A DNA stretch of 29,632 nucleotides from JAERML01 sp035687895 (GTDB lineage: Bacteria; Bacteroidota; Ignavibacteria; UBA10030; UBA6906): positions 1 to 29,632 of the forward strand of contig DASRUE010000244.1 in the NCBI GenBank assembly GCA_035687895.1, written 5' to 3'. Of this stretch, positions 7,977 through 16,372 are shown piece after piece. The translations under genes and the position numbers were made by a program. Every line of letters starts with the position of its first letter. The stretch's first letter is position 1. The notes beneath the pieces are model-generated. The model had not been told where the DNA came from and did not search any database. It was given only the letters and a program-made list of their open reading frames with translations.

Positions 7977-8686
7977 CACTCTTTCGGAGGCTCGACCGCC
8001 CGCCCGTGCCGCTTCTGGTTGGTGTTCTTTTTCTTTCCGCGGCCGCGGTGGTATTGCTTGTATACGTAGAGCAATTGAACGGAGAGAGCTCGACATTGTA
8101 TCTTCAGAATAGGAACTACGGCCTCCAAACCGCACTCCATGATCTCTACAAGACGCAACAGGCTGACGTGGTGATGCTGGGGAACTCTCTCACCTATAAT
8201 GTCAATTGGAACGAGTTGTTGGGGAGAGCGTCCATTGTGAACCGGGGAATCGTTAGTGACATTACCGAAGGGTATCTGCATCGGCTCGACGCGGTGGTGA
8301 GATTAAAGCCACGGCTTTGCTTCATCGAGGGTGGTATCAACGACATTTACGCCGGTGTGCCAGTGGATCTTGTGCACACACACTACAAGCGGATTGTTGA
8401 AACCTTGAGAACGGAGGGGATTGTTCCCATCATTCAATCGACATTGTACGTCTCTCCCCGCTGGCATGACCACGAGAAAAACAATCTGCGCGTCGCCCAA
8501 CTGAATACCTTGCTTCAGAGACTCGCCGCGACCACAAGGCTGGAGTACATCGATCTGAACAAGAGCATGGCCACCAATGGTGCTCTCAACGATACGCTCA
8601 CCTACGACGGAGTCCATTTAAACGCCGACGGATACCGTCTGTGGGCCCGGGAGGTCGAACGGGTATTGACCGCGCACGGGTTGTAA
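7973..8686 (+). CDS. SGNH/GDSL-family hydrolase with N-terminal membrane anchor
   Basis: This is a 237-residue predicted esterase or deacylase acting outside the cytoplasmic membrane. A hydrophobic anchor (LLVGVLFLSAAAVVLLVYV, about residues 13-31) follows a short positively charged N-terminus. The SGNH blocks are visible: GNSLT with nucleophile Ser72, a Gly in the IVNRGIVSD segment, GGIND with Asn123, and DGVHLNADG with Asp212 and His215. The substrate is not predictable from this; relatives act on acylated sugars, lipids or lysophospholipids. The frame overlaps a possible 44-codon ORF by four bases. It lies 60 bases upstream of a GH57 enzyme gene in the same direction, so co-transcription with carbohydrate genes is possible. 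Confidence 0.85.
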   Translation: MTLFRRLDRPPVPLLVGVLFLSAAAVVLLVYVEQLNGESSTLYLQNRNYGLQTALHDLYKTQQADVVMLGNSLTYNVNWNELLGRASIVNRGIVSDITEGYLHRLDAVVRLKPRLCFIEGGINDIYAGVPVDLVHTHYKRIVETLRTEGIVPIIQSTLYVSPRWHDHEKNNLRVAQLNTLLQRLAATTRLEYIDLNKSMATNGALNDTLTYDGVHLNADGYRLWAREVERVLTAHGL

Positions 8687-8746
8687 CACCTTCGACATAC
8701 ATAGTTCACCACCCTCATCTGTCACCTTCTTTCCGACGACACATCC

Positions 8747-10858
8747 ATGAAATCCATTAACGTTGTGTTTGCCGTTCACAATCATCAACCCATCGGAAAC
8801 TTTGACACTGTCTTTGAGGAGGCGTACGAACGTTCCTACAAGCCCTTCTTCGAAATCTTCGAACGTTACCCAGCAATCAAACTCACCCAGCATTGGACGG
8901 GGACATTGCTGGAGTGGCTCCTGAAGAAGCATCCGGACTTCATTGAGAGAATGAGGACGATGGTCCATCGGGGACAGCTCGAGCTTCTCACAGGCTCGTA
9001 CTATGAAGCAATCCTTGCGATCATCCCTCCGGACGACAGGATCGGACAAATCAGGAAGCTGACCACGTTTATCGAGAAGACATTTGACTATTCGCCGCGT
9101 GGGATGTGGTTGGCCGAGCGGGTGTGGGAACAACATCTGGTCGGTTCGATCGTGGACGCGGGAGTAGAGTTTTTAGTGGTGGACGACACGCACTTCAAAC
9201 ATGCAGGTCTGGGGGACGACCAGTTGCTTGGCTTCTACATCACGGAAGACCAGGGGAAGATGATCAAGGTCGTTCCGATCGATAAGATGCTTAGATACAC
9301 CGTCCCCTTCCGGCCACTGGAAGAGACCGTACATTATCTCCAGCAGGTGGTTTCTGAACATGGTACGCGGGTGGTTGTGCATGCAGATGATGGCGAGAAG
9401 TTCGGTGTCTGGCCGAAGACCTATACCCATGTCTACGAACACGGCTGGCTTGAGTCGATGTGCAGGATGATGGAAGCGAACTCTGCCTGGCTCAGGACGA
9501 CACATCTGAGTGCCGTGGTGGATTCACTTCCTCCCGAGGGTCGGGTATATCTTCCAACCGCTTCCTACTCTGAGATGTTGAAATGGGTGTTGCATCCGAC
9601 GTCGTTTCTGAAGCTGGAACGGTTTGAGAACCAGCTCAAGGAGGCCAATCTGTTGGAAGAGAACGGCATGTTCGTGCGCGGCGGCTTCTGGCGGAACTTC
9701 CTGGCAAAGTACCCCGAGGCAAACCACATGCACAAGAAGATGCTGCGGGTTGCGACGCGGGCACGGTCAGCGGGGCTCAAAGGAAAAAACGCGAACGACG
9801 TGCTCGATCACGTCTGGGCCGGGCAATGCAACGATCCGTACTGGCATGGAGTGTTCGGCGGCTTGTATCTTCCCAATCTGCGGTTCCCGGTGTACAGGAA
9901 CCTCCTTCAGGCAGAGGCGCGGCTCGATCATTTTGAAAAGCTCCCGTTGATCCGGGTCGAAGAGGTTGACTTCGATTGTGATGGTGCAAAGGAGGTGCTG
10001 GTCGAGACAGATGAGATGAATCTCTATTTTAAGCCCTCGATTGGAGGCACTCTTATCGAGCTGGACTACAAGCCAATCACTTTTAACCTGCTCGACATCC
10101 TCAGCCGCCGGGAGGAGGGCTATCATCGCAGGTTGATGGCTCACACCGAATTTGGATCCAACGCCAACGTGCATGATGGCGTGCTTGCCAAGGAGCCTGG
10201 GTTGGAGCAGCATCTTCACTTTGATTGGTACCGCCATGCTTCGTTGGTGGATCATTTCTTCGGGCAGGAGACTACACCCGAGTCATTTGCGCAATGCAAG
10301 TATCTTGAGCTTGGCGATTTCGTCAATCAGGCTTATACATCCCGGACAAGAAAGAGCGGCGACCACGTTGAAGTCACGTTAGAACGCGACGGCGCGCTCT
10401 GGATTGGAGCAATGCCGCACCGGGTCACCATCAGGAAAGCCGTCCGCTACTCGCCTGGGTCTTCAGAGTTCTCCGTCGACTATACGATCATCAACGGGGA
10501 GGCAGCGCCGATCGATGTCTGGTTCGGTGTGGAGTTCTGTGTGGGGCTGATGGCAGGCGATGCACATGACAGATACTACAAGATCGAAGGGCGAACGCTG
10601 AAGGACAAACGGTTGCGAAGTGCAGGTGAGGAAGTCGACGTGAAGAACTGCACATTGGTGGATGAATGGCTTGGGATCGAGACATCGTTCATGTTTCGGG
10701 AACCCGCAGTGCTCTGGCGCCATCCCCTGGAAACCGTTTCACTCTCCGAAGCAGGGTTCGAGCGATTGTATCAAGCATCGGTTGTCACGCCTCACTGGAA
10801 ATTCCGACTCGAAAAAGAGCATCGCCTCCGTTGTGTACAGTCTGTAAGACGCCTGTAG
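8747..10858 (+). CDS. GH57 4-alpha-glucanotransferase / alpha-amylase
   Basis: This 703-residue glycoside hydrolase family 57 enzyme probably acts on alpha-1,4-glucans such as glycogen or maltodextrins. The family's conserved regions are present: HNHQP (residues 11-15), GSYYEAI (from 83), WLAERVWE with predicted nucleophile Glu124, and HADDGEKFG with predicted acid/base Asp214. These positions nearly coincide with those of the Thermococcus litoralis 4-alpha-glucanotransferase (Glu123, Asp214). The C-terminal half, from about residue 400, is beta-rich and matches the extra domains (DUF1925/DUF1926 type) of the glucanotransferase/amylase subgroup rather than the branching enzyme subgroup. No signal peptide is seen, so it should be cytoplasmic. 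Transferase and hydrolase activity cannot be told apart from sequence here. Confidence 0.9.
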   Translation: MKSINVVFAVHNHQPIGNFDTVFEEAYERSYKPFFEIFERYPAIKLTQHWTGTLLEWLLKKHPDFIERMRTMVHRGQLELLTGSYYEAILAIIPPDDRIGQIRKLTTFIEKTFDYSPRGMWLAERVWEQHLVGSIVDAGVEFLVVDDTHFKHAGLGDDQLLGFYITEDQGKMIKVVPIDKMLRYTVPFRPLEETVHYLQQVVSEHGTRVVVHADDGEKFGVWPKTYTHVYEHGWLESMCRMMEANSAWLRTTHLSAVVDSLPPEGRVYLPTASYSEMLKWVLHPTSFLKLERFENQLKEANLLEENGMFVRGGFWRNFLAKYPEANHMHKKMLRVATRARSAGLKGKNANDVLDHVWAGQCNDPYWHGVFGGLYLPNLRFPVYRNLLQAEARLDHFEKLPLIRVEEVDFDCDGAKEVLVETDEMNLYFKPSIGGTLIELDYKPITFNLLDILSRREEGYHRRLMAHTEFGSNANVHDGVLAKEPGLEQHLHFDWYRHASLVDHFFGQETTPESFAQCKYLELGDFVNQAYTSRTRKSGDHVEVTLERDGALWIGAMPHRVTIRKAVRYSPGSSEFSVDYTIINGEAAPIDVWFGVEFCVGLMAGDAHDRYYKIEGRTLKDKRLRSAGEEVDVKNCTLVDEWLGIETSFMFREPAVLWRHPLETVSLSEAGFERLYQASVVTPHWKFRLEKEHRLRCVQSVRRL

Positions 10859-11046
10859 AGCGTGCTTTCGATTCTGCCAATTGGTATATTGTACCCGATA
10901 ACCTGAAATGAGAAGGTTCAAAGTACGGTTGCCCGTTCGGAAGCCGTCCCGTAGCCCTCATTCTCTGCCTCATCACTTGTTTGCGAGAGAAGACCCCTTG
11001 CCCACGGCCTCATTGCAGATGCCAGCCGGGCATTATCTCACTTGAA

Positions 11047-11784
11047 ATGGAACGCCGATTGAAGATTAGCGTCATCGTACCCACACTGAATGAAGAAAAA
11101 CTTCTGGGCGGAATGCTGCGACAGTTCACGCAGGAGATTATGCAGCGTCATCATATTGAGTTGATCGTCAGCGATGGAGGGAGCGTTGATGGAACACTCG
11201 CCATTGCACATCAATATGCGCACAAGGTTATTGAGAATATTCCCCGCGTGAAGCAGACCATCTCACTCGGCAGAAACGTCGGAGCAAAACACGCGACCGG
11301 CGATGTGTTTGTGTTCTTGAACGCTGACACACTGATTAAGGACGTGGACAGGTTCTTTCGCCGACTGTCCGAAGAGATCCAACCATCAAGGATTGCCGCG
11401 CTTACCTGCAGCGTTGAAATCTATCCGGACGACCAGAGGATGATCGACCGCTGGTTCCATGGTTTCTACAACTGGTTTTTCTATATGATGAACCAGGTGG
11501 GGATGGCGATGGGACGGGGAGAGTGTCACATCATCAAGCGCGAGATCTTTGACCGGGTGAACGGCTATGCTCCCCGCATTACAGCCGGAGAGGATTATGA
11601 TATGTTTCGCAGGTTGGAGAAAGCCGGGCGGGTGAAGTTCCTCAAGGATATCGTGGTGTATGAATCGCCACGGCGCTACCGGAAGTACGGATATTTATAT
11701 GTGACCGCTTCCTGGTTCCTGAATTTCCTTTCGGTTTTCTTCCTCCGTCGATCGATCCTGAGTGAATGGAAGCCAATCCGGTGA
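11047..11784 (+). CDS. Family 2 glycosyltransferase, membrane-associated
   Basis: This is a 245-residue GT-A fold glycosyltransferase. The N-terminus KISVIVPTLNEE is the nucleotide-sugar-binding strand. DGGSVDGT begins at Asp43, and FLNADT (Asn92-Thr95) provides the metal-binding acidic residue of the family's DxD-like motif. A later GEDYDMFRRL carries the ED typical of the acceptor/catalytic site. A hydrophobic stretch near the C-terminus (YVTASWFLNFLSVFFL) probably anchors it to the membrane. It likely adds a sugar to a lipid or polysaccharide acceptor, with donor and acceptor unknown. The frame extends upstream to 10981. I prefer ATG 11047 because the family motif begins five residues later. 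A 45-codon frame (10908-11045) ends just before it. Confidence 0.85.
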   Translation: MERRLKISVIVPTLNEEKLLGGMLRQFTQEIMQRHHIELIVSDGGSVDGTLAIAHQYAHKVIENIPRVKQTISLGRNVGAKHATGDVFVFLNADTLIKDVDRFFRRLSEEIQPSRIAALTCSVEIYPDDQRMIDRWFHGFYNWFFYMMNQVGMAMGRGECHIIKREIFDRVNGYAPRITAGEDYDMFRRLEKAGRVKFLKDIVVYESPRRYRKYGYLYVTASWFLNFLSVFFLRRSILSEWKPIR

Positions 11785-11824
11785 CAGCTCCAGTGGCCGG
11801 ATGGAACTCATCGTTTTCGTTTTG

Positions 11825-11853
11825 TTGACTTTCAGGCTGTTTTTGGATATATA
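11825..11853 (+). promoter_or_regulatory. Strong sigma-70 promoter upstream of the S41 protease gene
   Basis: TTGACT (11825-11830) and TATATA (11848-11853) are separated by 17 bases. This would give a leader of about 110 bases before the ATG at 11973. It is the best promoter for the protease and perhaps the following DUF3108, carbonic anhydrase and MBL genes. Confidence 0.65.
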
Positions 11854-11926
11854 ACGCTGTGGTTGCGATGAGTGAACGCCGGGAAAGAAACTTTGCGCCC
11901 GGTTTGGTCGTTCATACTTCAGCCGA

Positions 11927-11955
11927 TTGACAAGCAACGTATCTTATTTTCTATT
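11927..11955 (+). promoter_or_regulatory. Second possible promoter close to the S41 protease start
   Basis: TTGACA (11927-11932) and TCTATT (11950-11955) are 17 bases apart. Transcription would start only about 10 bases before the ATG, inside the AGAGGA ribosome binding site (about 11962-11967), so an active promoter here would make a nearly leaderless message. It may be coincidental. Confidence 0.25.
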
Positions 11956-11972
11956 GAGGGAAGAGGAACGCG

Positions 11973-13589
11973 ATGAGGAAACGATTTTCGCTGATGACGG
12001 TGGCGTCACTTGTTGTCCTGAGCCTATTTGCGGGCTCGTTGCTCAACAACCTGATCTCGGGGGATAACATCTATGAACAACTCAACAAGTTCAAGGATGT
12101 GTTGAGTATTACCGAGAAGTACTACGTTGAGGATGTGGACACACAGAAGCTAACAGAGGCGGCGATCAACGGTGTGTTGGAGGAACTCGATCCTCATTCA
12201 GTGTACATTCCCGCCTCTCAACTTCAGAAGGTAAACGAAGAGTTCCAGGGGAGTTTCGAGGGTGTGGGTATCGAGTACCAGGTGCTGAACGACACCCTGC
12301 TTGTCGTCTCTCCGATTGTAGGCGGGCCGAGCGAAGCGCTTGGGATTCTCTCCGGAGACAAGATTGTCAGCATTAACGACACCTCGGCAATTGGTATTAC
12401 GCAGCAAGGTGTTCAGAAGAAGTTGCGTGGCCCGAAAGGGAGCAAGGTGAAGGTTGCCATCCTTCGTGCAGGCATCAAGGACCTGTTGGATTTTGAGATT
12501 ACCCGCGACAAGATTCCGCTATACACCGTGGACGCTTCGTTCATGATCGACAGCAGGACCGGGTATGTTAATGTAACCCGGTTTGCGGCCAAGACACATG
12601 AGGAGTTTGTAACTGCAGTTACCGCATTGAAGAGCCAGGGGATGAATCGCCTCGTGCTGGATCTTCGGGCAAATGGAGGTGGATACCTCGAGCAGGCCTT
12701 CAAAATGGCAGATGAAGTGATGCCGAAAGGGAAGAAGATAGTCTACACAAAAGGGCGCCGGCCTGAATTCGATGATGAATACATCTCATCGGGAAACGGC
12801 AAATTCGAGGATGTCTCTTTGGTCATCCTGGTGCATAACGGCTCTGCCTCCGCAAGCGAGATCGTTGCAGGCGCCGTTCAAGACTGGGACAGGGGCCTCA
12901 TTGTCGGGGAAACATCGTTTGGTAAGGGACTGGTGCAGCGTCAGTTTGATCTCAAGGATGGCTCTGCTTTCCGCCTTACAACGGCACGGTACTATACCCC
13001 CAGCGGTCGTCTCATCCAGCGCCCGTACAACGGAGACAAAATGAAGTATGCTCGTGAAGCCTTCGAACGTCAGGAGACCGAGGGGGAGAATGTCATGCAC
13101 GAGGCGGAGAAGGATTCTTCGCGGCCCGTCTACAAAACTGCAGGCGGACGCGTCGTGTATGGGGGTGGAGGCATCACTCCGGATTACATCGTCAAATCTG
13201 ACCGGCTGACGGAATACTCGGTGCAGTTACGCAGCAAGCTCGTTTTCCTGGAGTTTGCCGACAAATATCTCGATACAGAAGGCGCAGCTCTCAAAGCAAA
13301 ATATGGCAAGGAAACTCAGAAATTTGCCTCCGATTTCGAAGTAACATCCGATATGCTGGAAGGCGTTCTCAGCATCGCCAAGGCAAAGGGGGTTGAGTTC
13401 AAAAAGGACATGTACGAGAAAGATCTCAAGTATATCACGGCGTTCACGAAGGCATATATCGGTCGAAGCCTCTGGGGTAACGAAGGGTCTGCTCGAGTCA
13501 TGCTAGCGGTGGACAATCAGTTCCAGAAGGCCATCTCTCTCTTTCCTGAAGCAGAGAAGATTTCGAAGACCCTTTCCAGTTTGAAGTAG
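11973..13589 (+). CDS. S41 family carboxy-terminal processing peptidase with PDZ domain
   Basis: This 538-residue protein resembles CtpA/Prc, proteases that trim or degrade envelope proteins from their C-terminus. An N-terminal hydrophobic segment (SLMTVASLVVLSLFAGSLL) works as signal peptide or anchor. A PDZ domain at about residues 90-175 (GVGIEYQV, then GILSGDKIVSINDT) binds substrate. The protease core has GYVNVTRF, RANGGGYLEQA, the nucleophile Ser293 in NGSASASEIVAG and the general base Lys318 in GETSFGKGLVQ. Their 25-residue separation matches the family. The C-terminal region (about 420-538) is helical and charged. AGAGGA precedes the ATG. The next gene starts 75 bases downstream. Confidence 0.92.
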   Translation: MRKRFSLMTVASLVVLSLFAGSLLNNLISGDNIYEQLNKFKDVLSITEKYYVEDVDTQKLTEAAINGVLEELDPHSVYIPASQLQKVNEEFQGSFEGVGIEYQVLNDTLLVVSPIVGGPSEALGILSGDKIVSINDTSAIGITQQGVQKKLRGPKGSKVKVAILRAGIKDLLDFEITRDKIPLYTVDASFMIDSRTGYVNVTRFAAKTHEEFVTAVTALKSQGMNRLVLDLRANGGGYLEQAFKMADEVMPKGKKIVYTKGRRPEFDDEYISSGNGKFEDVSLVILVHNGSASASEIVAGAVQDWDRGLIVGETSFGKGLVQRQFDLKDGSAFRLTTARYYTPSGRLIQRPYNGDKMKYAREAFERQETEGENVMHEAEKDSSRPVYKTAGGRVVYGGGGITPDYIVKSDRLTEYSVQLRSKLVFLEFADKYLDTEGAALKAKYGKETQKFASDFEVTSDMLEGVLSIAKAKGVEFKKDMYEKDLKYITAFTKAYIGRSLWGNEGSARVMLAVDNQFQKAISLFPEAEKISKTLSSLK

Positions 13590-13664
13590 GGTTCACTCAC
13601 CAAGAGGAACAGTCGTTCGTTGAGAAACGCCCAAAGCCGTTCTGCCTGCCGCTCTCGGTTTGCC

Positions 13665-14480
13665 ATGGCAATACGTCCGAGTTTCTCCCTTGTTTGTTCC
13701 ATCCTCGCATGCGTTTCATGGATCAGTCCATGGCAGACGCATGCGCAGTCTTCGTCCACCCCTCCCTCTCATGTCCTGATGGAAGGTGAGGAGCTTACCT
13801 ATAATGTCAGTTACGGCCCATTTGATCTCGGCGAAGTGAAGATCAGTATTGAGCGGAAGGTGCAGGATCCTGAGTACCTTGCGTACTTTGGAAAGGCATT
13901 GATCCGTTCGTACAAGGGTGTTCCATTTGTTGATCTCCACGCTGTGTATGAGAGTATGGTCGATACCGGTGTGTTCTCTCGGGCCTTTGTTGGCAAGAGT
14001 AGGGAGGATAATGCGTGGGACTTCGCTCGGTACAAGTTTGAGTACGACAAGAAACGTGTGCTGATGGAAATGGGCCGGCGGGATACTATCGTCGAGAGGC
14101 GGGACACGCTCGCTGTCGATGTGCATTCGCATGATGGCCTTTCCCTTTTCTTTTATGCACGTGACCAGTTGTTCTCACACACGCGAATGAATATCCCTGC
14201 CGTTGTGAAGGAGAAGAAAGTGAACACCTACATCGATTTTGCCGGCGACAGAAAATCGGTAGAGATTGACGCCGTCGATTACCCGATCGACGTCATAGGT
14301 TTTGAGGGGACAGCGGAGTTTGTCGGCATCTTTGGACTAACGGGAGACTTTGAGGGTTGGTTCAGTAACGACGACGCTAGAATTCCAGTTGTTGCCAAGA
14401 TGAAAGTGATACTCGGAAGCGTGCGGCTTGAGCTGATCAAGTGGAAGAGGCCGGGATGGACGCCCCCACGAGGTGAATGA
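13665..14480 (+). CDS. DUF3108 domain-containing exported protein
   Basis: This is a 271-residue protein with a signal peptide (MAIRPSFSLVCSILACVSWI, ending near HAQS). The mature part begins with EGEELTYNVSYGPFDLGEVKI, the characteristic opening of DUF3108 proteins, in which a beta-rich domain follows. Later segments such as VHSHDGLSLFFYARDQL and VGIFGLTGDFEGWFSND fit the same family. The function is unknown; the protein should be periplasmic or outer-membrane associated. An earlier TTG at 13620 keeps the frame open, but ATG 13665 puts the signal peptide at the N-terminus. No Shine-Dalgarno sequence is seen. It follows the S41 protease and precedes the carbonic anhydrase-like gene by six bases, so it is probably co-transcribed. 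Confidence 0.8.
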   Translation: MAIRPSFSLVCSILACVSWISPWQTHAQSSSTPPSHVLMEGEELTYNVSYGPFDLGEVKISIERKVQDPEYLAYFGKALIRSYKGVPFVDLHAVYESMVDTGVFSRAFVGKSREDNAWDFARYKFEYDKKRVLMEMGRRDTIVERRDTLAVDVHSHDGLSLFFYARDQLFSHTRMNIPAVVKEKKVNTYIDFAGDRKSVEIDAVDYPIDVIGFEGTAEFVGIFGLTGDFEGWFSNDDARIPVVAKMKVILGSVRLELIKWKRPGWTPPRGE

Positions 14481-14486
14481 CCGCTC

Positions 14487-15020
14487 ATGCCCCTCATTAC
14501 ATTCCTCAACGACCAACCATCAATCCACCCCACGGTGTTTGTTGCATCCAATGCTTCGATCATAGGGCGTGTGGAAGTTGGCAAGGATTCAAGCATCTGG
14601 CATAACGCAGTGGTCCGCGGGGACATCAATCTCATCCGGATCGGAGAGCGTACAAATATTCAAGACGGATCAATTCTCCACGTTACGCACGAACTTCCAG
14701 TGGTAATTGGAGATGATGTAACGGTAGGGCATCGCGCGATTGTGCACGGGTGCACGGTAGGGAATGGCTCCCTTATCGGGATGGGGGCGATTATCCTTGA
14801 TGCAGCCCTCGTGGGCCCTCATGCCCTTGTTGCTGCAGGGGCTGTGGTTCGAGAGGGGTTTACCGTTCCTGAGGGTGCATTGGCTGCGGGAATCCCTGCC
14901 AGAATCGTTCGTGACCTGACCAGCGAGGAACGCGCCCATCTTCTTTCCTCCGCACAACACTACGTCGGTTACGCACAGCAGCATCGGTCCAGCGTATCCA
15001 TGACAGGTGACACCGTATGA
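14487..15020 (+). CDS. Gamma-carbonic anhydrase family protein (left-handed beta-helix)
   Basis: This 177-residue protein is of the YrdA/PaaY/Cam-like group. Hexapeptide-repeat coils are evident (IIGRVEVGKDSSIWHNAVVR, then IRIGERTNIQDGSILHV). Candidate zinc ligands are His65 or His68 in ILHVTH, and His82 and His87 in VGHRAIVHGC; the last two are five residues apart, as in archaeal Cam. MGAIILDAA and AAGAVVREG are typical family phrases. It may hydrate carbon dioxide or act on a CoA-linked substrate; many members have no proven activity. Its TGA overlaps the ATG of the following MBL gene (ATGA at 15017-15020), indicating translational coupling. Confidence 0.88.
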   Translation: MPLITFLNDQPSIHPTVFVASNASIIGRVEVGKDSSIWHNAVVRGDINLIRIGERTNIQDGSILHVTHELPVVIGDDVTVGHRAIVHGCTVGNGSLIGMGAIILDAALVGPHALVAAGAVVREGFTVPEGALAAGIPARIVRDLTSEERAHLLSSAQHYVGYAQQHRSSVSMTGDTV

Positions 15021-15913
15021 AGGCACGCTTCTGGGGCACCCGGGGATCGATTCCAACGCCGGGAAAATCCACCATTGCGTACGGCGGCAACACTCCCTGT
15101 GTCGAGATCCGTCTCCACCACAATCAGTTGGTCATTCTCGATGCCGGGACCGGGATTCGGAATCTCGGGGATTCGCTTATTGCCACGGGCGAATCGGTCA
15201 CAGCATACGTCCTCATCAGTCATCCCCACTGGGATCATGTGCAGGGGTTTCCATTTTTCAAGCCTGCATTCATCTCGGGAAACGAATTTACAATCATTGG
15301 GGGGCAGTCAAAGGATGTCACTCTTCGCCAGATGATTGCCGACTTGATGGACAAGGTGTACTTTCCTATTCAAATGAATGAGTTGAAAGCCAAGATCAAT
15401 TTTCATCCGATCAAAGAAGAAACGTTGAAGCTCTATGACGGTACGCTCACGTCGTGCTACGTCAACCATCCCTCGTTTGCCCTTGGGTACCGCCTCGATG
15501 TGGCGGGACGGTCACTGGTGTACATCAGTGACAATGAGCCATTTGACCGTGAAGTTGCCAAGTCCGTCAGGAATGTGGAAAAGGTAATCGTGGAGAGATA
15601 CTCCAAGAGCAAGGGAGACCCGAACCAGAGGATATTCGATTTTGCCCGCGGTGCAGACATCCTTATCCATGATTCCACCTACACTCCCGAAGAATATGTG
15701 AACCATGTAGGATGGGGACACTCACATTATTTGTTCTCGCTGAAGGTAGCAGCGGAGGCGGGAGTGAGAAAACTCGTGCTCTTCCATCATGATCAAACCC
15801 ACAGCGACGCGCAGATCGACGAGATTCTGCGTACCTGTAGAAAAGAGATCAAGACACGGAACTACAAATTCGAGTGTGTCGCAGCAGCGGAAGGGATGGA
15901 GCTTGAGTGGTGA
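15017..15913 (+). CDS. MBL-fold metallo-hydrolase (PhnP/cyclic phosphodiesterase-like)
   Basis: This is a 298-residue metallo-beta-lactamase fold protein. The opening MKARFWGTRGSIPTPG and YGGNTPCVEIR are shared with PhnP-like and RNase Z-like phosphodiesterases. The metal-binding motif HPHWDH occupies residues 69-74. Further ligand segments are SDNEPFD, ADILIHDSTYTPEEY, GHSHYLFS and LFHHDQTHSD. The most likely activity is hydrolysis of a phosphodiester, possibly a cyclic nucleotide, but the substrate is not determined. It overlaps the gamma-carbonic anhydrase gene by four bases, so the two proteins are probably made together. Confidence 0.85.
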   Translation: MKARFWGTRGSIPTPGKSTIAYGGNTPCVEIRLHHNQLVILDAGTGIRNLGDSLIATGESVTAYVLISHPHWDHVQGFPFFKPAFISGNEFTIIGGQSKDVTLRQMIADLMDKVYFPIQMNELKAKINFHPIKEETLKLYDGTLTSCYVNHPSFALGYRLDVAGRSLVYISDNEPFDREVAKSVRNVEKVIVERYSKSKGDPNQRIFDFARGADILIHDSTYTPEEYVNHVGWGHSHYLFSLKVAAEAGVRKLVLFHHDQTHSDAQIDEILRTCRKEIKTRNYKFECVAAAEGMELEW

Positions 15914-15948
15914 AGTTCGGTAGCGGCCATAGATGCGGGAGAAACTCC

Positions 15949-15977
15949 TTGACAATCAACGGAATGGTGGGTATATT
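15949..15977 (+). promoter_or_regulatory. Near-consensus sigma-70 promoter for the cold-shock gene
   Basis: TTGACA (15949-15954) and TATATT (15972-15977) are separated by 17 bases, a near-perfect housekeeping promoter. The leader to the ATG at 16052 would be about 68 bases, long enough for a temperature-responsive structure, though I did not identify one. Confidence 0.8.
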
Positions 15978-16051
15978 TTCGCCGAGAGGAAACGAGCTAT
16001 TCATGCCCAACCAGCGGGCGCTCAAAGATCCGTTCACAATCCGGGAGTGTA

Positions 16052-16255
16052 ATGGCACGCGGCAAGGTTAAGTGGTTCGATGCGAAGAAAGGTTTTGGGT
16101 TCATCGAGAAGGAAGAGGGAGGAGACATCTTTGTCCACTTCACCGCAATAAAAGCAGACCAGGGATACAAGTCATTAGAACAGGGAGCGACGGTCGAGTT
16201 CGAAGTTGTCGAGGGAAAGAAAGGTCCGCAGGCCGCCAACGTCGTGGTCGTATGA
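16052..16255 (+). CDS. Cold-shock protein (CspA family)
   Basis: This 67-residue single cold-shock domain protein binds single-stranded RNA and DNA and acts as an RNA chaperone. It begins MARGKVKWFDAKKGFGFIE, with the RNP1 motif KGFGFIE (13-19) and the RNP2 motif DIFVHF (25-30), both standard. The length matches CspA-type proteins. GGGAG at 16043-16047 lies four bases before the ATG. The gene stands alone between its own strong promoter and its own terminator, so it is a monocistronic unit. Confidence 0.96.
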   Translation: MARGKVKWFDAKKGFGFIEKEEGGDIFVHFTAIKADQGYKSLEQGATVEFEVVEGKKGPQAANVVVV

Positions 16256-16271
16256 TCGTCAAACAGACTGA

Positions 16272-16334
16272 AGCGACCCCGGTGAGCAAGCGCCAGCAAA
16301 AACTGGCCCCCGACCGGGGTCTCGCTGTTTTTTT
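16272..16334 (+). terminator. Branched intrinsic terminator after the cold-shock gene
   Basis: The outer stem pairs AGCG plus ACCCCGGT (16272-16283) with ACCGGGGT plus CGCT (16313-16326, two-base bulge). The loop contains a second hairpin, GCCAG (16292-16296) with CTGGC (16303-16307). Seven T residues follow at 16328-16334. The T-run makes termination likely; the nested hairpin is unusual. Confidence 0.85.
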
Positions 16335-16372
16335 CCGTGTATCTCCATCACCATCAGAATCGTGAGGTACAG

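Noticed and set aside
10908..11045. Plus-strand 45-codon ORF just before the family 2 glycosyltransferase gene, with a TATATT at 10885-10890
   Set aside because: No ribosome binding site, no good -35 box at the right spacing and a Pro/His/Arg-rich product; a leader peptide is possible but unsupported.
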